The position numbers and the translations under genes were made by a program. A stretch of 64,000 nt of DNA from Strongyloides papillosus (Eukaryota; Nematoda; Chromadorea; Rhabditida; Strongyloididae), in assembly GCA_005656395.1 (NCBI GenBank), contig SRSI01000078.1:868001-932000 (forward strand). Reading direction: 5' to 3'. Positions within the stretch are counted from its first letter, which is position 1. Each line of letters begins with the position of its first letter. The notes below the pieces were generated by a model. It searched no databases. It was given only the letters and a program-made list of their open reading frames with translations, and was not told the DNA's origin. Below are positions 1 to 11,486 of the stretch, one piece after another.

Positions 1-1762
1 TCAAAATAACAATTAATCCATCAGAATCAAAATTAATACCAAAAGAACAAAATAGTTTTAATTTAACTCCTCAACAAGGTGTTATACAATTTTCACAAAG
101 AAATTATACATCATCAGTTAGTGAGGCTGTCAGACCACCACATCTTGTTCAAATACTTTCTGTTACCAACAAACCAAAAGATACAAGATTTATAATATGT
201 AGTATATATTCAGGTAACTTTAGAAATGCATTTGGTATAACAACAGGTAATGATGGTAATTGTGAATTGAGAACTCAAACTGCTCTTGATAGAGAAACTG
301 TTGAAAAGTATTTACTTAACATCACAGTAGCATATGAAGGAAAGACGGACTATGCAATGATTTCTATTACGGTCCTTGATGCCAACGATAATGTTCCACA
401 GTTTATTTTTGAAGAAGGTAGTGAAATAACATCATACTTTGGTGCTGTTGCATCTAATGCTCCTGCATTTACAAGAGTCCTTACTGCTAAAGCTGAAGAC
501 TCTGATTTAGGAAATAGTAGTATTGTCAGATATGAATTAGATCCTTTATCAATTGATTCAAAATTCTTTACAATTGATAGTAGTACAGGTGAAATTACAA
601 TAAAACAATCAATGAATCAAATTTCACAGAAGAGTCGTAAAGCATTTTATGAGTTAAAAATTTCGGCATGTGATTCACCAATTTCAGGACAAATGTTATG
701 TTCAAAAGCTGATGCTATTGTAAATGTAGTAACAGATATTAATAGGTTTATAACAACAATATCTGGTGCTCAACCAACACATATTAAAGCACATGAACAA
801 GATATAAAATTAGCTTTAAAACAATGTTCTGGATTATGTACAATGCTTCACGTAGAAAAAATGAGAGAAAGAACTGTAAATCCAAGTGGTAATGTTGTAA
901 CGGATATCATTTGGTATGCTATAAATCCATCAACAAAAAGAATTTGTAAGAAACAAGATTTCAGTAAATTGTTTACACAATCATCAAAAGAATTAGTTGC
1001 CGGAAAATTACAACCATGGTTTGCTGTTGAAAATATTGTTGAGGATATTAAACAAAATCAAGAGGATTCAATTGATATGAGTTATATCTCAATATTCCCA
1101 GAGAATTGGAAATCAATTTCAACAATATTAATTATTGCTGGAGTTGTTATAGGTTTTGGAGCTATTATTATATCATGTGCTGTATGTATTTATTATGGAA
1201 GATATAGTAATAAAGATTCCCAGGTACATTCATATCCAACAATTTATCCAATGCCTAAATATGGAACAATATATTTACCAAATGGTGGAGGTCCTTATCC
1301 AATAGATAATAAGATGTATGAAACACAGGTAGGTTATCACCATAATATTCCTGTGCACTATTAACATAAATTTTTCCACCAATTCTTATTCAGATGTTGG
1401 ACTTACAGATAAGTGATGAAAATTATACATTAAAAAATAGCTCAATTCGTTCAAAAAATATTTTATTAAATGGAGGAATGTATGAACAAAGAGATTCAAA
1501 TAGTCATTATGGTCCCGTTAATGGTGTCTTACAAGATGGAAGGATGATGAATAATGGAATAGGAAGACCTAACAATAATTATGGAAGGCAACATTCCATT
1601 CACGATGAAGGTGATTTTAGTATTGAAGAAAATATGTATGCATTAAATGGACCAAGAAATTTACCATCAGAAAATTCTAGAATGATGCGTGGACAGATGA
1701 GTTATCAACAGCAAGATACTGAAAGTTCATTTCCTAGACACTCAGCCCAACATCATTTTTAA
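1..1762 (+). CDS. Cadherin-family adhesion protein, C-terminal part (5' end outside window)
   Basis: The reading frame is open from base 3, so the gene enters from the left. Exons are 3..1328 and 1394..1762, joined in phase 0 across a 65-bp intron (GTAGGT...TTCAG). Extracellular cadherin repeats are seen as the calcium-binding linker DANDNVPQF (about 370-400), then [11 protein letters not shown] and a repeat ending near 740. Next comes a non-repeat region with [15 protein letters not shown] and a DF.KLF segment (about 895-985), resembling the membrane-adjacent domain of PCDH15/CDH23-type cadherins. One transmembrane helix follows (about 1105-1195, [20 protein letters not shown]), then a cytoplasmic tail of about 175 residues rich in Tyr, Pro, Asn, Gln and Met. 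The tail has no classical catenin-binding motif that I can see. Expected role: calcium-dependent adhesion at the cell surface. Family is sure; the exact nematode cdh orthologue is not. Confidence 0.88.
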
Positions 1763-4524
1763 TTTATTAAATGTTCTAAAAATTTAACTATAATACCAAC
1801 TCCTATATAAATTTTAAAAAAATTAACGGAAAAGAAATTAAGATATATTATACAAAAAACAAAAGATTTATTGTATAAATCTTTGTCGCAAGAAAATCCT
1901 CCAAAAACCATGTCAATATTTTTACATATATCATTTGAAAGTTATAATTAGAAATTTACTCACCGGTAACAATTTTGTTTGTCGTATCAAACTTAAAAAA
2001 AAAACAAAAAAGAAAATAAGATACAAAATTAATAATTTAATATGCAATTATCTATTTAATAATATATATCTTATTATTATTGTCTTTCATACTTATTATT
2101 TAACTTAAGCATTTTCTTACGAATGTTTTCGTTTATACGTAACTATTGCCAGAATTTTATAATTAATTTTATGATTTTTAATTATATTAACATTTTATTA
2201 TATAGAATAAATTTATTAAAAAAATAATGTGTTTTTTTTTGTATTTTATCTACTTTTTTTTTTAAATTTTAAAATGCTTTAGAGATTGAATAAAATAAAT
2301 TTATAGTTACTCTAAGGAAATGGAATACCGCAATAATCTAATTGGTTATAAATTAAATAAAAAGAAAAGTAGCTCTACTACTAGTAATAAATAAAAGCAT
2401 AATTACAATATAATAACACAATAAAAAACAAAGTAAATGTGTTTTAATATTAGTAATATAACTTCTATAAATCTAATAAGAGATCAAAAATGTCGAAGGA
2501 ATCCATCAACTGACATCGGAATTGTATAAATAAAAATTAAACGTTACATTAACAAATTGCTTTATAGTAATCTTCTACTAGTTAACAGAACTAGCATATA
2601 ATTATAAGTAAGCATTAAAATATACAAGAAATTTATGTTTAAATATAGGCAATCTATGTTCTAAAAGTTTTACTTATATTTTTACCAATTTTTTTAAAAT
2701 AATGACGTCTCCGCATCAATATCAATTTCAGAAATATTTTTACAAGAGAATTATATCCTTGTGGTATCCTAGACATTTCTTATTTAAACTTTCTAAAATA
2801 GATTTAATATTAACAAAGATTTAGAAGTAAATAAAAAAATTTAGACAAACAGTTTTATCTTTTAAATGACTTTCTTTTAAACGGTTAATCTGGTTTATTA
2901 TCTTATCAAATAATTTTCATATTTTTAAGACAACTATAAAGAAATTTGCATTTATATTTAATCAAAAAATAGAACAACCCAAATGCTTAAAATTTCCACA
3001 ATTATTAACACGTTAAAATATATGGAAAATATTTTTTTAATATGTGTATTATTTTTATGATAATGCAGATTAAAAAGCTTTTAGTACAGTTTGTATTCAC
3101 CTATTAATCATTTTTTTTAATAATTAAAGAAGGTCACAGGAAGAATAATAAAGTATTAAACTTTAATACGAAATATCTTTATTTAATGATGATAAAAGAT
3201 GCGTTCATTTTATTGGAATAATCTTTTTAATTAAAATGATGTTCTCATTACCTATAAGTATATTGTGGTTTTTTTATGTTTTAAAAATTAATTATACGAG
3301 AGATGCTTCAAGTTTTATTTAGATTTTCTGCATCTGTTAATTTTAAGAGTCAATTTAATAATTTAACTATATTTCTCACAATTTACAACGTTAAAAATAT
3401 TGACAATAATTTTTTTACTTTAAAATTAAAATACTTAGAATAATTTTGTTTTGTTTTAATTTATTTAATAATGACAGTATTGCAACTTTTCTAAAAACAT
3501 TAAATATTATAAATACTAACAATTTTTTAATAAATGGTCTTTAGTTTTAACAGCCTATTGTAGGTCACAAATAGTTATAATGAGCGTTTCTTGCTGTAGA
3601 CTATCAAACAGTAATAATGAACTTCAACACTCATATTAAAGCTTCAAATTTTTTGTACCTTCTACAAATTTTGTGTTATGTAATAAACTTTTTTGCCTCT
3701 GCATTTCATATATTTCGATAGATCTTTTTTGTTCTTCTACAAATTTATACTAATTTAAAAAAGTGATGGCTAACTTTTCTACCAAACATTTTTTATATAT
3801 TATTTTAATTTTTTGAAATTTATGTAACAAATATAACTTAAAAAAGTATTTTGATGAAATAACAACTCCTAAAATTTTATATTCATTCTGTCATTATAAG
3901 ATTCACAGAATTGTGAATTTAAAAATCACATTGTTAAGTCAAAAGCAATCATTATTTTTACAACGGTCTAGTATAAATTTATTGAATTTTCGTTTGATAT
4001 TACTATAAATACTAAATAAAGTACTCATACGATTTAAAGTTGAACTCATTAGTTTGATAAATTGTTCTAATCACCATATGAAAGAGAAAACAGTTAACAG
4101 CTAGAACTCATTTTTTACATATTCTTCTACAATATATTATTGTGTTAAATACATCATAAACATTAATTCATTTTTAATGTTAAATAATAACAAATGTGGT
4201 ATTACATTTATATTAAAACAAATTACTTTCATTAATATAAATTAAAATTGTTAAATTTATTAATTTATAATTTTTATGTATATTTATATAACAAATATTC
4301 ACACATATTTTTCATCTTTAGCATTTAGACATTGCCTCAAATAAAACAAAATTATTGACTAAATAACAACCCAAAGCCAAGAAACGAAAAGAGAAAGAAA
4401 AGTGGGAAGAAATAGCAACAACATAAAAATACAGCGTGGAGTTAATTTTAAAGAGGATTCCAAAATTAATTATAGTTTTTGATAGTTTATGTTTACAAAG
4501 GACGTTAAATAATCCCTACATTAC
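1763..4524. other. AT-rich intergenic region
   Basis: This is the 3' UTR of the cadherin gene followed by AT-rich sequence. I see no gene. A 41-codon open frame at 2702-2824 has no recognisable family and no splice context, so I do not call it. Slightly less AT-rich patches near 2460-2720 and 3540-3720 look like possible decayed sequence but cannot be assigned. Confidence 0.5.
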
Positions 4525-6720
4525 GATGAAAGAACAATTAGATACTAATGAGTTGGTAAGTAAGATGGAGGTAATTAGAGACCAAAATACGTAGTTGGAG
4601 AAGAATAATTTGATTATTGATAATTTCTTTAATGGATCAAAGAATTATTTTATGAAAGATATTTTAACTTGGAATAAAAAAATTTCACACAGAATCCGGA
4701 ATTATAAATTTTTCTAAAAAAAAGTGGTCCTTCAAATATTTTTAATTATATTTAACATTACAAGAATTAAGTTATAGATAAACTGTTGTAAGAAATATTT
4801 TTACTCTATCTTAATTCTTTGTTAGACGGAAAAATTCAACATACAAAAGTTTACAAATTTGCCTTCTATGTTATATTCAAAAGTTTAAATGGAAAAATAA
4901 AGCCCTAACACTTCGACCAGATGTTCAAATGACAAGGAATCTCTATTAATAAGGCAATGTGTTGATTGGTATGTTTATACCTCATATGCAAAAGACTATT
5001 ATGTTTGTGCTCATATTAGTGATGTCTCTAAGTCGTCAACATATATTAAAGTTATTTATATGAATCATGTATCATTTACCTAGGTTTATTAAACAATTTA
5101 AAAATTTCTTCTATAGTAATTTTAACGTTCTTTTCATAAAACATTAACTATATTGAATGGGAAAAATTTAATTATTGTTGGGAAACCAGACCTGTTTGAC
5201 TAATAAATGTCTACCTTAAACCATCTTCTTATGGAACAGAAGTTGAATGTTGCACAACAGATTATATAAATGCATTGAAAACTGTTAAAAATCGATATGA
5301 GAAATTTGAATTTAAAACGGTCTTCCATGAAAAAGAATTTACGCCAATAATATACAGGTAGTTGAAATCTATCCAGTTAAAGATTTTTTAACATCAAAAC
5401 CATGCAATTATTAATTAAAGAAAATGACGATAGTGATGATAAAAGTTCTGCTTCTTTAATAGCAGATTCAGATGATTGTCTTAGAAGTAGAATAGAAGAA
5501 TCAAATAGAAGAAAACCTATGAGTATTAGTAAAGAATTAGATAAAAAGTATAGAAAAATTATTTTACAGAAAAAAGAATTTTGGTAGGGGAGCAGTTGAA
5601 CCACATTATAACATTGTTTTTGAAATAGAAAATAAATTTGTTCAAAAATGTAATGATCATTAGGTTACATATTTCCCATCATCATCAAAAGTAGAACACC
5701 AACCCCTTGAATTAAGAAAGTACAAATTAAGTTATAAAGATACAGAAGCAAGTTAAGAGATGAATGATGGTGTTAGTGGTTAGAATTATGGAAAATTAAA
5801 TAAAAATGGATATATTTTTAATGATAAATGTAAGGTCATTAATTTTATAAAGCTATATTTTTCATAAACAGCTCAAAAATCGACTGGAATTCCATATAAA
5901 AATGAGGTAGTTGAGTTGACACAAAAAATGATGGTGGAGAATTCTAATCTGAAAAAATTTATAATGATCATATGAGAAAAGCTAGAGTGGCATTATGGAA
6001 ATATTGCATCATTATCAAAAAAGTATTTAAAAACTGATAATGTTCCGCACATTACCGTTAAAGATATCAAATCACCATATGAAGGTCGTGAACTTTGTTA
6101 TTGTACAAGTAATGTTTCATTTACTTTTGATAGTGGAATGTGATACATATTTGAAGTTATTGAATTCAAGTCAATATTCAATAATTACCAAAATACACTC
6201 TTAGTCAAAGCACGTTATCTGGATATAAATGAATATGGAATTTTTGATATTTCTAATCTTTACCGCCTTCCAGAAACATCTAATAGTGATTTATCATTTA
6301 TTTTTTATTTGATTATGGCAAAATAAAGGTAAAAAATGAAGGAGTATGCTTAGAGGGTGAAAGCTTTTTATCCTACATCAATACAATGATTGCAATAACA
6401 CCGACCACATACCTATCGGTGTAGAAATAGATCTAGAAAATTCTACTGATAATTTTACTAACATTATTGTATGGCCATCGAATATCCTAATAATTACCGA
6501 CATCCTGAGGACAGATTTTAAATTTAAAGACCGTTATAGATTTTAATTTAAGAAAATGGCGAATTCTATAGTTCAAAAAATGGATACCAAATTTTATCAA
6601 AACATGAAAATTATAAAAATTTGTTTAAAAAAGTTTTCTGTAAAAAGGGTAAGGATGATGAGATATATTAAAGATTGGGTAAACTTAATGAATATAATGA
6701 AACATATGTTATGTAACTTC
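4525..6720 (+). pseudogene. Decayed multi-domain protein gene
   Basis: Coding-like reading is interrupted by many stops and frame changes. It starts with MKEQLDTNEL at 4525. One open stretch at 5402-5587 is acidic and serine-rich (DDSDDKSSASLIADSDDC), and a +1 shift near 5585 is needed to continue. Another stretch, about 6005-6330, is open for about 110 codons with one stop. Two segments about 850 bp apart read alike: SSYGTEVECCTTDYINA near 5220 and SPYEGRELCYCTSN near 6070, each followed by an aromatic/acidic stretch ending F(E/K)xKxVF or IEFKSIF. The ancestral protein therefore probably carried a repeated domain. I do not recognise the family. Stops in every frame rule out a functional product as the sequence stands, unless assembly errors are numerous. 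Confidence 0.6.
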
Positions 6721-6977
6721 ACAAATTTTGTCTAGCGCATATTATTATAATATTTTACTTCAATAATTTCACAATAATGACATTAAATAAGCATTTTTTG
6801 ACAATAATTACAGTTGTTCCCACAAAGTGTTTATTAATTTAACTATAAGTATTTATTTTTAATATTTTCAGTATATTTTAAGTTGTTCAATAATAAATTT
6901 CGCTTTTATTAACACATTTTAAAGTTCTACTCTATGTTTAAATGTATATTAGTGGCTCCAAAATATATTTCAGCCTA

Positions 6978-7590
6978 TTGACAAATTGAGATCTATCTTT
7001 TCATTAATTCGCTTTTTATCACTTTAATTCTAAAAGTTCTTATCATTGTAAAGTAAAATATGTATAAAGTAATCTTTTGATCGTTTTTATATAAGTTTAA
7101 ACTCGAATATATTATAACTGAATTTGGCGAGAAAATTGATCTTTACTTACCCTAAAGGCATAAGGAAAGAGGAATATATAACTTTAGGGTAATTCGTCTC
7201 GCAATAGAAGTATAAATATTTTAAAAAGTGAAGATCATCTAATCCGATAAAATGAGAATTAAAAAAATATATACCAAATGTAAAATAACTCAATTTTAGT
7301 CATTGCTCCTTAATAACGATAGCTTCATATACATCTTATGAATTCATTTTTGGCCAATGTTTAAAACGAACAAAAATTTGTTCTCCACTGACTAAGTGAA
7401 ATGAACAAACTCATAAGTTTGAAAGACCATAATATTTGATTAAGAGTAGATCGCATATGACAATCTTTAAAGAAATGTCCAATTTGTGGACGAGTATGAA
7501 GCACACAAGACTTCTATATTAAATCACCTAAAATCTATCTTCTGGGAGTTTTTGATTTTATAAACCATAGATTCTTGTAACATGGTAAGA
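6978..7590. repeat. Old dispersed repeat, copy A
   Basis: This segment aligns by eye along about 600 bp with 21727-22315 in the same orientation. Shared anchors include caaattgagatctatc versus caaattgagaactatc, ctaaaggcataaggaaag versus aaaaggcataaaagaaa, and aaaaaaatatatacc versus aaaaaaatatatact. Identity is roughly 65-75% with small indels, so both copies are old. On the minus strand some frames are locally open in both copies but stops are frequent, so any protein is dead. No terminal repeats or target duplications are clear. It starts shortly after the decayed gene at 4.5-6.7 kb, but copy B lacks that neighbour. Confidence 0.6.
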
Positions 7591-7778
7591 TATGATGCTA
7601 TCAATAATGCTTGAAACTGGTATTCTTTGTTTCAAATATAATTTATCTATTTAGACAAAGATTTGATACTCATTTTTAGCAACCAAATAATTAAAATTTT
7701 TATTTTAGTATTGAACAGACGCGCATTTATTTTTATAGCAAAAAAAATGATATCTAAGAGTTGTAGTCACAAATAATA

Positions 7779-9108
7779 TTAAAGCTTACTCATATTTGAT
7801 TTAAAAATATTTTTTAATTTATTTGCTAGTACTAAATTCCCCTTAACAGTCATTTTTCCTGAATAAATGGCATCTTGAATGGTAGATTTTCCATTTACAA
7901 TATCAAAGAAAAGAGATTCAGTAAATACTATAGTACAAGGCACATTATTACCTTTCTTCTCCTCAACTTTCTTATTAACAAAGTCCATTAGCATGTAAAA
8001 CTTGCTACCATCTTCCTTTTTAATAACAAATTGGTAAACTTCATTTATCTTTTCACACAATGAAGGGTTTAACATTTTGTTAAAATGTTTAATAACATCA
8101 GGGAAGTTTTGGATACTAGTCTTGACTTCTATTTTTTTTTTAAATGATTTAAGATCCTCATCAGGAATAAAAAAATCTGGCAATAATGGTGCTCCAGGTT
8201 TGCATTCATACTGAACAAAATCCTTAACTCCCTCTTTCTCTAATACATGCTCATCAATAGCAAAATTTCCCGTGAATTCTGATGAATTCTTTGAAAGAAT
8301 AGCATATGCAGCATCAGCCATAATTGTAGGCTTTCTTGAGCCTTCCTCTCCTTCACCTGAAGTTAACATATCCATTGCAGCAGTCCAAATGGCAGTTTTT
8401 GGCCAAAGAGCATTAACAGCAATCTTTTGATCTCTTAATTCCTCATGCATACCCAAAACACACATTGACATTCCATACTTTGTCATAGTATAAGCTACAT
8501 GATTCTGGAACCATTTTTTATCCATAATAAGGGGTGGTGAGATATTCAAAATATGTGGATTACTTGATTTCGTCAAATGTGGGATACATTTTTGTGACAT
8601 AAGATATGTTCCCCTAACATTTACTTGATGCATTAAATCATACCTCTTAGCAGACGTTTCAAGAGTTCCAGTTAAATTAATGGCACTAGCATTATTAATT
8701 AAGACATCAATTCCATTAAATTTTTTAATCACTTCATTTACACAATTTTCAATTGAACTTTCATCACGTACATCAAGTATACATGGTAATGCTTTTCCAC
8801 CATTTTCTTCAATCTCTTTTGCTACAGTATAAATGGTTCCAGCAAGTTTTGGATGCGGAGTGGCAGTTTTGGCAGCTACAACAACATTGGCACCATCTTT
8901 TGCCAACTTAAGAGCAATCTCTCTACCAATGCCACGTGAGGCACCAGTAATAATAATTGTTTTCTTTGCAAATTTTCTGTAAACAAATAATTTATATACA
9001 TAAATAGATTAATATTTTATTTATACCCAGTATTTTGGATGATCATTATAAAATATTAGTAGAATACTAATTAACTACACAGTTTAAAACTTACCCAGCG
9101 TTTAACAT
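7779..9108 (-). CDS. HSDL2: Hydroxysteroid dehydrogenase-like protein 2 (SDR + SCP2 domains), peroxisomal
   Basis: Exons on the minus strand are 9108..9095 (14 nt, MLNA plus two bases) and 8976..7779, joined through a 118-bp intron (GTAAGT...TTACAG), giving 403 aa. Residues from about 5 to 250 form a short-chain dehydrogenase: cofactor motif TGASRGIG, NNASA, ISPP and the catalytic YTMTK. The block TATPHPKLAGTIYTVAKEIE is nearly that of human HSDL2. The last 110 or so residues form an SCP2-type lipid-carrier domain (MTVKGNLVLANKL). The protein ends in Ser-Lys-Leu, a peroxisomal import signal. Substrate is unknown even for the mammalian protein; a role in peroxisomal fatty-acid metabolism is likely. 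TTTCAG 41 nt before the start codon is a good trans-splice acceptor. The gene lies about 205 bp downstream of ECH1 on the same strand. Confidence 0.95.
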
Positions 9109-9313
9109 GTTTATATTGTAAAGTTTTTACTAAGAAAGTATTATTATCTCTGAAATTTGATTGATAAGATAAAAGAAAAACATAACAGGTTAATATGATA
9201 ATAATGAAAATAAAGTATGACTATCGTTTAAACGACCAAAGTATATACTACGGAAATTGATAGTAAAATATGTATAAAAAAGACTAGCCTTCAAACTAAT
9301 ATAAATTAATCAA

Positions 9314-10258
9314 TTAGACGTCCTTAAAATCGCATTTCTTTTTTGTTAGAACACTCTCGGCAGCAACTCTAATGTCTTCAGTCAACAATTGAGAAGCGTT
9401 CAACAATTTAATAAATTCTAACGACTCTTCAATAGTATGATTTCTCGCGTGATTAAGTGCCATTTTTGTTCCTTGAACACCAATTGGACTTTTTTCGGCA
9501 ATTAGTCTAGCTGTTTCGACAGCACCATCAAAACAGTCTTCTTTGTTTTCGAAAATCTTTGAAATTAAGCCATAATTTAATGCTTCATCAACATTAAAAT
9601 CTCTTGCAGTATATGAGAGTTCTCTTGTCAATGAATCATTACCAACAATTTTTTGGATTCTATTTAATGCACCAATATCAGCAGCCATACCAACATCAAC
9701 TTCTCTGATGGAAAAAACAGTATCTTTAGAAGCATATCTGATATCTGTCGCACAAATCATATTTATTCCTGCTCCAATGCAATGAGAATGAATAGCACTT
9801 ATGACTGGCTTTGGGCATTTCTCTAAGATTGAATAACAATCTTGAATACTTCCAATTAATTCCATTAAAAATCTACTTTTTCTAGCAGTATCAATTGATT
9901 CATCATTCGATAAACCAACAATTTGAGAAAATGCTTCCTTCAAATCAATTCCAGCTGTAAAAGATTTTCCAGCAGCGCTAAGGACAATTGATCTACATCC
10001 AGAGTAATGTGATAAATAATTGATAGCAGATTTAAGTTCCCTTAAAACTTGTCAAAAAGAATGGATAACAACTTACAACCAAAATTCGCGTGTAAAAGTA
10101 TTCCTTTGTTTTTCTCTGTTAAGTTCAACGTTAAAAACCTTTGGTTGAACTTCTTTGAGATTGACATCTTTCAATTGAGGCCTTCCAAGATTGGCAATTG
10201 AAATAAACCTAGGAAATATAGCAAAATTTTTTGGATATACCAATTTCTTCAATAACAT
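9314..10258 (-). CDS. ECH1: Delta(3,5)-delta(2,4)-dienoyl-CoA isomerase (ECH1 type)
   Basis: Exons are 10258..10077 and 9..: 10040..9314 on the minus strand. The intron is only 36 bp (GTAAGT...TTTTAAG); removing it restores WLELKSAINYLSHY in frame and gives 302 aa. The crotonase fold is shown by FNVELNREKQRNTF, SFTAGIDLKEAF, the oxyanion-hole region CIGAGINMICATDIRY, and REVDVGMAADIG, which is specific for ECH1. Its product would move double bonds in dienoyl-CoA intermediates during beta-oxidation of unsaturated fatty acids. Glu174 and Asp182 align with the catalytic acids (Glu196 and Asp204 in the rat enzyme), but the position of rat Asp176 is Asn154. The N-terminus (MLLKKLVYPKNFAIFPRF) is basic and hydrophobic, like a mitochondrial presequence. 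There is no C-terminal SKL. Confidence 0.94.
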
Positions 10259-10746
10259 TATTATTATTGACTAACTTTTCTATATTAAAACTTTATAATA
10301 AATACAACAATTTATATTATCTTATGACGAAAATAATCACTAAATCATAAATCTAATCGTTCTATTCCTAACTTTTATATTATAAAGAGTATTATTTTAT
10401 TATGATACGCATCATTTAAATAACATTTACGCGATATAATAAAAAAACGTTAATCAGTAATTTTTTTTCGTAGTTTATATCTTGAACCATTGATCATACA
10501 TTTAACAATCTTACCTTTTTTCTTTGCTGATAATTGGGTGGAATGCATGTTTTTAAAATTTTGATATTTGGAGTACGATTATCTTCTCAGAACATAAGTT
10601 TTAATAACAATCGACTTGGGAAAATGTTTCCTCTGACGTCTTTTTGATACAACTTTCCTGTTTTACTAGTACTTTTTAGTATTAAAATTTGGCCATTTAT
10701 CAACTATTTTTTGACTTCAAATATTTTCTAGGGAAAATCATTAAGA
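10259..10746. promoter_or_regulatory. Divergent promoter region between ECH1 and RER1
   Basis: These 488 bp separate two divergent start codons, so they should hold the promoters of both genes. I see no defined element. Just before the RER1 start the sequence TTTTCTAG (ending at 10731) could be a trans-splice acceptor. A 32-codon basic open frame on the minus strand near 10530 is probably chance. Confidence 0.4.
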
Positions 10747-11486
10747 ATGATGGACGTTAATGAGGATTGTGATATAAGGGATAAACCAGGATTTGTCTCC
10801 AGATTTTTTACAAGTATTGGAGTGGTAATTTTAATAATTTTATAATATTTTAATGTACTTGTTGTTGTTGTATAGAAATATCAATATTACTTAGATAGGT
10901 TGACACCTTATACTGGTATACGATGGGGAATGGCCTTATTTACATTACTCTTTTTTGGCTACCGTATTTTTGCACTACAGGTAGATAATTGCATATTTAT
11001 TAATAATTAAAAATCAAAATTTTCTTAAGGGTTTTTATCTTATTTGTTACGCATTGTTTATTTATTACTTAAACATGTTTTTGGCTTTTCTAACTCCAAA
11101 AATAGATCCTGCTTTAGATTTTGATAGTGAAGGTATATTGAAAACTTATATAACATGCTAAAAAATATTTTTAAGATGATGAGGAGATGCCTTCATTACC
11201 AAATAAGAATAATGAAGAATTTAGACCATTTATAAGACGTCTTCCGGAATTTAAATTTTGGTATTCCTTTATGAAAAGTACTTTAATCGCAATTGGATGT
11301 ACTTTCTTTGAAGCCTTTGATATTCCTGTTTTTTGGCCAATTTTAGTTGTTTACTTTTTAATGTTGACCTGTATTACGATGAAGAGACAAATTATGCACA
11401 TGATACGATATCGTTACATTCCATTTACTACTGGAAAACCAAAACCTGTTGGTCGTGAAGATACTGGAGCTGTTATCCAAGGCTAG
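10747..11486 (+). CDS. RER1: RER1, Golgi-to-ER retrieval receptor
   Basis: Four exons, 10747..10824, 10876..10980, 11030..11132 and 11176..11486, encode 198 aa. The introns (50, 49 and 43 bp) all have GT..AG ends. The protein matches RER1 end to end: RFFTSIG and YLDRLTPYTGIRWG near the N-terminus, NMFLAFLTPKIDPALDFD, then the strongly conserved NEEFRPFIRRLPEFKFW, FWPILVVYF and TMKRQIMHMIRYRYIPFT. Four membrane segments are expected. RER1 sits in the early Golgi and returns membrane proteins, including unassembled receptor subunits, to the ER in COPI vesicles. Length equals that of the family (human 196 aa). It is divergent from ECH1. Confidence 0.97.

Noticed and set aside
2702..2824. 41-codon open frame starting MTSPHQYQFQ
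   Set aside because: No homologue recognised, no splice sites or continuation; may be chance.
5900..5925. tgaggtagttgagttg, a let-7-like seed
   Set aside because: It lies inside the decayed coding sequence, reads NEVVELT in frame, and has no matching hairpin arm nearby.
10440..10560. 32-codon basic open frame on the minus strand (starts MHSTQLSAKKKGK)
   Set aside because: Too short, in a divergent promoter region, with no family match and no splice context.
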